Shown: in pieces, positions 1-5,289 of the stretch | Layout: each line of letters starts with the position of its first letter | How positions within the stretch are numbered: the stretch's first letter is position 1 | Origin: Gemmataceae bacterium | GTDB lineage: Bacteria > Planctomycetota > Planctomycetia > Gemmatales > Gemmataceae | Direction: 5' to 3' | Length of the DNA stretch: 5,289 nucleotides | Assembly (NCBI GenBank): GCA_020847555.1 | Contig: JADLBT010000340.1 | Location: 1 to 5,289 of the forward strand | Translations under genes and position numbers: made by a program | The notes under the pieces: generated by a model | Databases searched by the model: none | Told to the model about the DNA's origin: nothing | What the model saw: the letters and a program-made list of their open reading frames with translations, nothing else

Positions 1-1
1 G

Positions 2-1459
2 AAAGACGCCTTTCACGGATCGCTGGAGAAGGTGGACGAGTGCTGCTACCGCATCCCGAAGAGCTACAAGCCAGGGATGCGCGTGGACGGCCTGATCTTC
101 GCGGACGAGAAGCTGCTCCAGCAGATCAAGAGCGACCAGGCGCCCGAGCAGGTCGCCAATGTCGCTTTCTTGCCCGGTATCCAGCACGCCAGCCTCGCCA
201 TGCCGGACATCCACTGGGGGTACGGCTTCTGCATCGGCGGCGTCTGCGCCACCGACCCGGACGAGGGCGGCGTCATTTCTCCCGGCGGCGTCGGCTACGA
301 TGTGAATTGCGGCGTCCGCCTGGTCCGGACGAACCTCTTCTACCGCGACGTCAAGCGCAGCATCCGCGAGCTGGTCGATCAGCTGTTCCGCAACGTCCCG
401 ACCGGGGCCGGCAAGTCGGGCCGGTACTCGTTCAGAGGCGCCGAGATGAAGCGGCTCCTCACCGAGGGATCGCGCTACATCGTCGAGAAGGGGCTCGGGG
501 ATGGGCGCGACGTCGAGTACGCGGAGGCGCACGGCCGCCTCGACGGCGCTGACCCGGCCGCCGTCAGCGACTTCGCCAGGACGCGCGGCGAGGAGCAGTG
601 CGGGACGCTCGGATCGGGCAACCACTTCCTCGAGGTCCAGATCGTCGATCACATCTTCGACGAGGAAGCGGCGCGCGTCCTGGGGCTGGAGAAGGACATG
701 GTGTGCGTCATGATCCACTCCGGGTCGCGCGGCCTGGGCTACCAGGTGTGCGACGACGCCCTGGCGCTGCTGCGCAAGGCGCCGGAGAAGTACGGTATCG
801 AACTGCCCGACCGGCAGCTGGCGTGCGCCCCCGTCGGCAGCCCCGAGGGCCAGCAGTACATCGCCGCCATGCGCGCCGCCGCCAACTTCGCGTGGTGCAA
901 CCGCCAGCTCCTCATGCAGCAGGCGCGCGAGGTGTTCGCCCACGTCTTCGGCGAATCGTGGCAGAAGCTGCAGATGAACCTGGTCTACGACGTCTGCCAC
1001 AACATCGCCAAGTTCGAGGAGCACACGCTCGGCGGCAAGAAGCGGCGGCTGTGGGTCCACCGCAAGGGGGCGACGCGCGCTTTCCCGCCGGGACACCCGG
1101 AGGTTCCGCCGCTGTATCAGAAGATCGGCCAGCCGGTCATCATCCCCGGCGACATGGGCCGGGCCAGCTGGGTGCTGGTCGGCCAGCCGGGCAGCATGGA
1201 GAAGACGTTCGGCACGACCTGCCACGGGGCCGGGCGGGCCATGAGCCGGACCGCCTCGGTGAAGGAGGCGGCTGGCCGGCGCATCGACAAGGAGCTGGAG
1301 GCACGCGGCGTCATCGCCCGCGCCCAGAGCCGCAAGGGGCTCATGGAGGAGCAGCCCAAGGCGTACAAGAACGTCGATGAGGTGGTGGACGTCGTCGATC
1401 GGGCCGGGCTGAGCAAGAAGGTCGCGCGGATGCGGCCGATCGGCGTGATCAAGGGCTGA
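2..1459 (+). CDS. rtcB: RNA-splicing ligase RtcB, 5' end cut by window edge
   Basis: RtcB joins RNA ends carrying a 2',3'-cyclic phosphate or 3'-phosphate to 5'-hydroxyl ends, using GTP and Mn2+, in tRNA splicing or RNA repair in the cytoplasm. Numbering from the GTG at 32, the metal ligands are all visible: D90 and C93 in GYDVNCGVR, H198 in GSGNHFLE, H229 in HSGSRGLG and H323 in VCHNIAK. The histidine that carries GMP is H398 in TTCHGAGR. These sit 5-6 residues before the corresponding Pyrococcus horikoshii residues (D95, C98, H203, H234, H329, H404, from memory). The C-terminus SRKGLMEEQPKAYKNVDEVV and the ending VIKG are typical, so the 3' end is complete. The frame stays open upstream of the GTG and reads KDAFHGSLEK, which looks like genuine RtcB N-terminus, so the start lies left of the window. 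At 485 visible residues it is the long archaeal-like form, not the roughly 400-residue E. coli form. No archease, rtcA or rtcR is visible beside it. Confidence 0.97.
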   Translation, partial: KDAFHGSLEKVDECCYRIPKSYKPGMRVDGLIFADEKLLQQIKSDQAPEQVANVAFLPGIQHASLAMPDIHWGYGFCIGGVCATDPDEGGVISPGGVGYDVNCGVRLVRTNLFYRDVKRSIRELVDQLFRNVPTGAGKSGRYSFRGAEMKRLLTEGSRYIVEKGLGDGRDVEYAEAHGRLDGADPAAVSDFARTRGEEQCGTLGSGNHFLEVQIVDHIFDEEAARVLGLEKDMVCVMIHSGSRGLGYQVCDDALALLRKAPEKYGIELPDRQLACAPVGSPEGQQYIAAMRAAANFAWCNRQLLMQQAREVFAHVFGESWQKLQMNLVYDVCHNIAKFEEHTLGGKKRRLWVHRKGATRAFPPGHPEVPPLYQKIGQPVIIPGDMGRASWVLVGQPGSMEKTFGTTCHGAGRAMSRTASVKEAAGRRIDKELEARGVIARAQSRKGLMEEQPKAYKNVDEVVDVVDRAGLSKKVARMRPIGVIKG

Positions 1460-1540
1460 ACCACCCCAGGCGCACCCCGCCCCTTGACGGAGCGCGGCCG
1501 GCGCGGCATCCTCCCAGGGAAGCGCCTGGCGAACCTCAAC

Positions 1541-1546
1541 AAGGAG
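1541..1546 (+). promoter_or_regulatory. Ribosome binding site of the beta-helix gene
   Basis: AAGGAG lies six bases before the ATG at 1553. It decides the start: the same frame is open from an ATG-equivalent codon at 1484, but the 23 extra residues are arginine-rich and would precede a clear signal peptide, whereas the ATG at 1553 has both the Shine-Dalgarno match and the signal peptide directly after it. Confidence 0.8.
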
Positions 1547-1552
1547 ATACCG

Positions 1553-2812
1553 ATGAAGCGCGTCGGATTGTGGTGCGTGCCGGTCCTCTTGGCCGGCGGG
1601 GCCGTCGTCCTCCTCAACAGCTCGTCGGCCCCGGCCGGCAGGCAGGGCGAGATCAAGCTCCCCGGCGCCCGCCCGGCGATCGAGGCAGCCGCCGTCCCGA
1701 GCCTGCAGGCCGCGCTCGACGCCCTCCCGCCCGAGGGGGGCGTCGTCCGCCTTCCGCCCGGGACGTTCGAGATCACCGAACCGCTCCTCGTGCGGCGCGC
1801 CGACCTGCTCCTCGAAGGAGCCGGGGCCGCCACCCACATCAAGAACAAGAACACCGCTGGCAAGCCCGCCCTCATCATCCAGCACCCGAACGGACCAAAG
1901 CCGAAGAAGGGCGCGCGGCTGTGGCGCGTGCAGCTGGCCAACTTCCGTGTCACCGGCAACCCGCAGAGCGGCCACGGCATCCTCGCCGTCCAGGTCAACG
2001 AGGTTTTTCTCACCGGCCTGACGGTCAGCCAGCACGGCGGCGACGGCATCCACCTGGATCGGTGCTACGAGAACCCGCGCGTGTGCCAGTGCCAGATCAC
2101 CTACAACAAGCGGACCGGGCTGAACCTGCCCGGCTGTCACGACATCGTTGTCTCCGCCAACCAGTTCGAGGAGAACCAGGACGGCGTCCGCTGCACCGAC
2201 GCCTTCAACCTGTGCATGACCGGCAACTGCCTGGACGACCACCTCGGCCACGGTGTGGTAATCGAGAACACCTACGGCTCGGTCCTGGCCGGCAACATGA
2301 TCGAGGAGTGCAAGGGGACGGCCGTCATCCTCGACCGGGACTGCTACGGGATCACGGTCAGCGCCAACGTGATCGCCCACAACGGGGCCGGCCTCGACCT
2401 GCGCGACGCCCACGGCTGCGCCGTCGGCGGCAACACCTTCACCATCAACGCCAAGGACGCCCTGCGCATCGGCCCCGACAGCGGCCGCATCGCGGTGACC
2501 GGGAACAACTTCAGCAACAGCTACCTCGGCGGCGGGAAGGTCAAGCGCGGCACGACCGACCTGGCCGCCGCTGGCGTGACCCTGGAGGGAACTGCTGACG
2601 TCACCCTCTCCGGGAACCTGTTCGCCGGGGTGCGCCCGAAGGGGTTGACGCTGGAAGGGCAGCCGAGCCGGCGCGTCCTGTTCTCCGGCAACGTCCTGAC
2701 CGACACGGACAGCGACCACCAGCGACTGCAGGACTCGGTCATCGGCCCCGTGCTACCGAGCGCCGGCCCGCCGAAGGGGGCCGAGAAGAAGCCGCGTCCG
2801 CCCGCCAGATGA
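1553..2812 (+). CDS. Exported right-handed parallel beta-helix protein (pectate lyase-like fold)
   Basis: This 419-residue protein begins with a Sec-type signal peptide: KR at 2-3, a hydrophobic core at about 4-21, and a likely cleavage after APA at 26-28. There is no lipobox cysteine, so it is probably released to the periplasm or outside. Residues 50-92 (LQAALDALPPEGGVVRLPPG onward) match the N-terminal cap seen in pectate lyase-like and GH28-like proteins. From about 143 to 390 it divides into coils of 22-25 residues, with boundaries near 143, 166, 190, 212, 235, 258, 281, 304, 342 and 365. Most coils carry a [SGA][GA]N turn (N203, N225, N248, N272, N294, N318, N355, N380), an asparagine ladder. 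The coil at 304-341 has an extra loop of about 14 residues. Ten cysteines fall between 171 and 289. The tail (400-419) is rich in Pro and Lys. The fold is clear but the activity is not: it could be a polysaccharide lyase, an epimerase, or a non-catalytic surface protein. It starts 93 bases after rtcB. Confidence 0.88.
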   Translation: MKRVGLWCVPVLLAGGAVVLLNSSSAPAGRQGEIKLPGARPAIEAAAVPSLQAALDALPPEGGVVRLPPGTFEITEPLLVRRADLLLEGAGAATHIKNKNTAGKPALIIQHPNGPKPKKGARLWRVQLANFRVTGNPQSGHGILAVQVNEVFLTGLTVSQHGGDGIHLDRCYENPRVCQCQITYNKRTGLNLPGCHDIVVSANQFEENQDGVRCTDAFNLCMTGNCLDDHLGHGVVIENTYGSVLAGNMIEECKGTAVILDRDCYGITVSANVIAHNGAGLDLRDAHGCAVGGNTFTINAKDALRIGPDSGRIAVTGNNFSNSYLGGGKVKRGTTDLAAAGVTLEGTADVTLSGNLFAGVRPKGLTLEGQPSRRVLFSGNVLTDTDSDHQRLQDSVIGPVLPSAGPPKGAEKKPRPPAR

Positions 2813-2895
2813 TCGGTTGCGAGCAAGGCGCGACATTGACGACAGCGTGCTGGCTCAAAAAACGAAGGATTCCCCAGCAGAATGAACTTTTGCGC

Positions 2896-2910
2896 GCCTC
2901 GCGCGGAGGC
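2896..2910 (+). promoter_or_regulatory. Ribosome binding site of the zinc-ribbon gene, inside a small hairpin
   Basis: GGAGG at 2905-2909 lies four bases before the ATG at 2914 and supports that start. GCCTC at 2896-2900 is an exact inverse complement of GAGGC at 2906-2910, with a five-base loop, so the mRNA could fold to hide most of the Shine-Dalgarno sequence. In such GC-rich DNA a 5-bp stem can arise by chance. The binding site is well supported, its regulation is only suggested. Confidence 0.55.
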
Positions 2911-2913
2911 TAC

Positions 2914-4086
2914 ATGCCCATCCAATTCCAGTGCGTCAACTGTGCAAGGACTTTTCGAGTCCGCGATGCGCTCGCCGGCAAGACGGTCAAGTGCCCTGCC
3001 TGCGAAACCCCGCTTCGGGTTCCCGCCGCGGGCGCTGCACCGCCCGTTGGCTTCGCCCTTGTCGAGGAGTCCGCCCAGGAGGCTCCGCAGCCCTGCTCCT
3101 CCTGCGGCAACCCCATGCCCCTGCAGGACCGAATTTGCCTGGCTTGCGGTTTCGATCGGGTGGCAGGGAAACGGCTGAAACGCCGGAAGAAGTCGGCCGA
3201 CGACGAGCTGGAAGCCGATTTGCAGGATCCCTACCTCGCGGCGCTGCTTCGCGAGGCCGAGGAAGACGCCGACGCTCCCCGGACGGGCAGGCCCACAAGG
3301 AGGGCAGCCGGGGCTTCCGCCAGGGGACTGAAGGTGGTCGCCGTCGGCCTGTGGCTGCACGGCGGCGCCACCGTCTTCGTGCTGCTGGCCCTGATGGCGC
3401 TGTGGGCCGGCGTCGGCTGTTGGCTCCTGACTCTCTTCGTTAGGGACCGCGAAGCGCTGCAGGGCTGGACGCAGGCGGCGGCGGGCAGTTTCACAGCAGG
3501 CTTCTTCCTCCTGATGCCTGCCGGGCTGCTCAACCTGCCCGCGCCTTTCCTGTGCCTGAGCGTTCCCGACCGCAGCGCCCGCCTGTTCCTGGTTCTTTCC
3601 CTCGTGGTGTGGATCGTGGCGCTGGCAGGTGGCGCCGGTCTGAAATGGGGTGCCGATTCGCCGGTCTCCATGTTACTCATGATTGCGCTCGCCCTGGTGT
3701 CCAGCTTGATGTGGCTGTATTTTCTCCGCTCCCTGGCGAACTACGTCGGTGACGACGAGTCCGAGGGCGAGTTCCGCACCCTGATCGTTACCGTGTACAT
3801 CGCTTTGGCCGTCGTTCTGTTCGTGGGCAGCATGGTCGCCTTCGGCCTGACCGCCAAGCCCGGCGCCACCCCTCCTGCGGACGAAGGCGGCATCCCCGAC
3901 CGCTCCGGCTTTGTGTGTTTCGCTCTGGCGTTGTTTCTGATCCCCATTGCCCTGCTGGCCGTCTATCTCAGCGTCATGGGCCGTGGCCGAAACGCCTCCT
4001 GGTACGACTTGACCGGGATTCCCTGGGGTTTCCGCTACCTGAAAGCGCTTTGGCGCCTCACCGCCCAGGTGTCCGCAGCGGCCTGA
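2914..4086 (+). CDS. Membrane protein with two N-terminal zinc ribbons (MJ0042-type)
   Basis: The 390-residue product has three parts. Residues 3-36 are an MJ0042-type zinc ribbon, with C7-x2-C10 and C27-x2-C30 around the typical FRVRDALAGKTVKCPAC stretch. Residues 61-78 form a second ribbon, C61-x2-C64 and C75-x2-C78. A charged linker follows (85-139), basic at first (KRLKRRKK), then acidic (about 96-120), then basic again. The rest is hydrophobic, with about six likely membrane helices near 145-176, 190-214, 222-242, 250-272, 289-312 and 332-353. It has no signal peptide, so the ribbons probably face the cytoplasm. Proteins with this N-terminus are common and mostly uncharacterised in Planctomycetota (from general knowledge). 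I do not recognise the membrane domain and assign no function. The frame is open back to an ATG at 2809, but ribbon homology and the ribosome binding site favour 2914. Its codons look somewhat less G/C-ending than those of its neighbours. It converges with the peptidase gene. Confidence 0.9.
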   Translation: MPIQFQCVNCARTFRVRDALAGKTVKCPACETPLRVPAAGAAPPVGFALVEESAQEAPQPCSSCGNPMPLQDRICLACGFDRVAGKRLKRRKKSADDELEADLQDPYLAALLREAEEDADAPRTGRPTRRAAGASARGLKVVAVGLWLHGGATVFVLLALMALWAGVGCWLLTLFVRDREALQGWTQAAAGSFTAGFFLLMPAGLLNLPAPFLCLSVPDRSARLFLVLSLVVWIVALAGGAGLKWGADSPVSMLLMIALALVSSLMWLYFLRSLANYVGDDESEGEFRTLIVTVYIALAVVLFVGSMVAFGLTAKPGATPPADEGGIPDRSGFVCFALALFLIPIALLAVYLSVMGRGRNASWYDLTGIPWGFRYLKALWRLTAQVSAAA

Positions 4087-4124
4087 GTTCCGGAAACGGG
4101 CCAGCCGACAGCGGTGCGCCCTGC

Positions 4125-4146
4125 CCCACGGGCCGCCGCCCGTGGG
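4125..4146. terminator. Stem-loop between convergent genes, likely shared terminator
   Basis: CCCACGGGC at 4125-4133 and GCCCGTGGG at 4138-4146 are perfect inverse complements with a four-base loop (CGCC), a 9-bp almost all-GC stem. It lies 38 bases after the stop of the zinc-ribbon gene and 7 bases beyond the stop of the peptidase gene on the other strand, the expected place for a bidirectional terminator. Neither side has a T-run, so it is not a textbook intrinsic terminator and may instead stabilise 3' ends or help Rho-dependent termination. Confidence 0.6.
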
Positions 4147-4153
4147 CATTACC

Positions 4154-4987
4154 TCAGCTGTTGGGTTCGCCCGCCTCGCTCGCCTCTCCCTCCCGGCGCA
4201 ACGCCTGAAAAAGCCAGTAGAGGAGAGTTTTTACCTCGAATGGCTTCAACCCCGGGCGCAGCGACAGGATCCGGGCGGCAATTCCGGCCAGGTGCGGGGC
4301 CGCCCAGCTGGTCGCCGGCTCGGCCGCGAACGGCCCGAAGTACGCCCGGCCGTGCGCCTCGAACTCGACCTGCTCGTGCAATCGATAGGCGAATTGCAGC
4401 GGATCCGCGAACATCTGCTTGTCCACCGAGAGCAGCGGCGGCGCGAACACCGCCGGGTAACTGCGCGTCAGCGGGTGATCGTTGTGGGCGGCGGCGATGA
4501 CGATCGCGTCCTTGTAGTACGCCTCCTCGATGGCGCGCAGGAGCTGATACCGGCGCGGCAGCTGCTGCAGCCGGTGTTCGGCCACCCCCAGGGACAGGTT
4601 CACCACCTTGCACTTCCACACGTCCACCGCCCAGTGCAGGGCGCGCATCACCACCTCGACCTCGGAAATGCCGGCGGGGCCGAACACGTCCGCGGAGTAG
4701 AGACGCACGCGCGGCGCCAGCGACAGGATGACGTCGGCGACGGTGGTGCCGTGCGGGGTGCTGGCCCGGCCGTCGTAGGGGAGTGGGTCGGGGCGGCCGG
4801 CGGTGAAGATGGCGCCCTCGATGGGGAGCAGGGCGTGGCCGCGCTGGCGGTGGCGCTCCTCCAGCAGGGCTCGTTCGACGCCGCTGTCGATGACGCACAC
4901 GGACACGCCCTCGCCGGTGGCCCGCGCGTCGCGCAGCAGGCGCTCGGGGGTCACCAGGGCGAACAGTTCGTCGAACACGTCAGTCAT
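4154..4987 (-). CDS. Subtilisin-family (S8) serine peptidase, compact, without signal or propeptide
   Basis: This 277-residue protein is essentially a bare subtilase domain. The triad is D34 in VCVIDSGVE, H79 in TPHGTTVADV and S227 in PATSWAAPHLAG, with the oxyanion asparagine N169 in AAAHND; the substrate-binding strand VVNLSLG is at 128-134. So it should be active in hydrolysing peptide bonds, though the substrate is unknown. The glycine that normally precedes TSxAxPH is alanine (A225), and the usual AAGN is AAHN. The catalytic Asp comes only 34 residues in, leaving no room for a signal peptide or inhibitory prodomain, so it probably acts in the cytoplasm or is controlled by a partner. The ATG at 4987 is followed directly by a plausible short helix and then the core. 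Its ribosome binding site is weak (only GCGAGAA nearby), which fits translation after the upstream gene, whose stop is 43 bases away. A role in processing a peptide or partner protein is possible but unproven. Confidence 0.92.
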   Translation of the reverse strand: MTDVFDELFALVTPERLLRDARATGEGVSVCVIDSGVERALLEERHRQRGHALLPIEGAIFTAGRPDPLPYDGRASTPHGTTVADVILSLAPRVRLYSADVFGPAGISEVEVVMRALHWAVDVWKCKVVNLSLGVAEHRLQQLPRRYQLLRAIEEAYYKDAIVIAAAHNDHPLTRSYPAVFAPPLLSVDKQMFADPLQFAYRLHEQVEFEAHGRAYFGPFAAEPATSWAAPHLAGIAARILSLRPGLKPFEVKTLLYWLFQALRREGEASEAGEPNS

Positions 4988-5030
4988 GAATTCTCGCTGC
5001 CCGTCCCGGGGCCGCCCGTCGGGGTGGGTG

Positions 5031-5288
5031 CTACCCCCCGGTGATCTCGTCGAGCAGACCGCGCAGGTCGTCCACCAGGCGCAGGCAGTGGCGGACGGCG
5101 GCCGGGCCGTGGCGCAGGGCGAGGACGCGGATCGCCTCGGCCAGGCGCAGACTCTCGTCGGCCCCGACGGCGCCGGCCGTCGCGCTCAGCCCCTCCCGGA
5201 GTTGGTCCATGACGGCCATCGGCGGCGGCTGTTCGAGGCGCTCGGCGTGGGTGCCGCGCAGGCTGGCCGCGACCGAGTCGCTCGCCCC
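5031..5288 (-). CDS. C-terminal part of an unrecognised helical protein, start beyond window
   Basis: The frame ends with a TAG at 5033-5031 and stays open to the right edge, giving 85 visible residues. A methionine codon at 5219 could start a 62-residue protein, but the 23 residues before it (SDSVAASLRGTHAERLEQ, then PPP) read like ordinary coding sequence. No clear Shine-Dalgarno sequence precedes 5219, where the bases are mostly CCG repeats, so I treat the gene as truncated. The visible part is Ala-, Leu- and Arg-rich, with no membrane segment and a pattern of amphipathic helices, for example MDQLREGLSATAG, LRLAEAIRVLALRHG and AVRHCLRLVDDLRGLLDEIT. No family is recognised. It lies 43 bases upstream of the peptidase gene on the same strand, so the two are probably co-transcribed. 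It may be a partner, regulator or substrate of the peptidase, which is inference from position only. Confidence 0.7.
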   Translation of the reverse strand, partial: GASDSVAASLRGTHAERLEQPPPMAVMDQLREGLSATAGAVGADESLRLAEAIRVLALRHGPAAVRHCLRLVDDLRGLLDEITGG

Positions 5289-5289
5289 C

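Noticed and set aside
32..34. GTG as the start codon of rtcB
   Set aside because: The frame continues upstream to the window edge with residues that look like the normal RtcB N-terminus, and the GGAG before this GTG is only three bases away, too close to work well.
1484..1512. TTGACG as a -35 promoter element
   Set aside because: The best -10 at normal spacing (CATCCT, 1507-1512) matches only half of the consensus. A similar TTGACG at 2836-2841 also lacks a convincing -10, so neither is claimed as a promoter.
1117..2049. 310-codon open frame on the minus strand
   Set aside because: It lies antisense across the end of rtcB and the start of the beta-helix gene, has a composition rich in Arg, Pro and Ser typical of GC-rich shadow frames, and shows no recognisable motif.
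1570..2598. 342-codon open frame on the plus strand
   Set aside because: It is the shifted frame of the beta-helix gene and is dominated by Arg, Pro and Gly; the true frame has a signal peptide and regular coils.
2809..2913. ATG at 2809 overlapping the beta-helix stop (ATGA), as coupled start of the zinc-ribbon gene
   Set aside because: The 35 extra residues do not resemble the family, there is no ribosome binding site before 2809, and 2914 has one and starts right at the zinc ribbon. Coupling remains possible but is less likely.
4142..5044. 300-codon open frame on the plus strand
   Set aside because: It is antisense to the subtilase, whose full catalytic triad makes the minus strand the coding one; the plus-strand product is low-complexity Val, Gly, Arg and His.
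5217..5219. ATG at 5219 as the start of a complete 62-residue protein
   Set aside because: The frame stays open through the window edge with coding-like residues, and no ribosome binding site precedes the ATG; truncation is the simpler reading.
1..5289. CRISPR array, insertion sequence, tRNA or phage remnant
   Set aside because: I found no spaced direct repeats, no transposase or integrase motifs, no terminal inverted repeats and no cloverleaf-like stretch in the gaps.

Overview
The window comes from a bacterial chromosome with very GC-rich, strongly G/C-ending codons. Three things suggest the phylum Planctomycetota, perhaps the Gemmata group. There is an MJ0042-type zinc ribbon fused to a membrane domain, a secreted parallel beta-helix protein, and a compact cytosolic subtilase that resembles sequences I associate with that group. 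This assignment is an inference from gene content, not a measured phylogeny.

Layout: three genes run on the plus strand and two on the minus strand, meeting head-to-head at their 3' ends near 4087-4153. (1) 2-1459 (+) is the RNA ligase RtcB, nearly complete but missing its first residues at the left edge. (2) 1553-2812 (+) is an exported right-handed beta-helix protein with about ten 22-25-residue coils, an asparagine ladder and ten cysteines in the middle coils. (3) 2914-4086 (+) is a membrane protein with two N-terminal zinc ribbons and about six hydrophobic helices. (4) 4154-4987 (-) is a subtilisin-family (S8) serine peptidase domain with an intact catalytic triad but no signal peptide and no propeptide. 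(5) 5031-5288 (-) is the C-terminal end of an unrecognised, probably helical protein that runs off the right edge and lies 43 bases upstream of the peptidase gene, probably in the same transcript.

Gaps: 1460-1552 holds a nested set of inverted repeats and a good ribosome binding site. 2813-2913 holds an A-rich patch and a small hairpin that buries the ribosome binding site of gene 3. 4087-4153 holds a perfect 9-bp stem-loop between the convergent genes, probably a shared terminator. No gap exceeds 300 bases. I saw no tRNA, rRNA, CRISPR array, insertion sequence or attachment site.

How the genes work together: nothing in the sequence links RtcB, the beta-helix protein and the zinc-ribbon membrane protein in function. 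They are co-oriented with gaps of about 100 bases, so they may be separately controlled. The only pair that looks like a unit is the minus-strand peptidase and the unknown protein upstream of it, and this is the most interesting part of the window.
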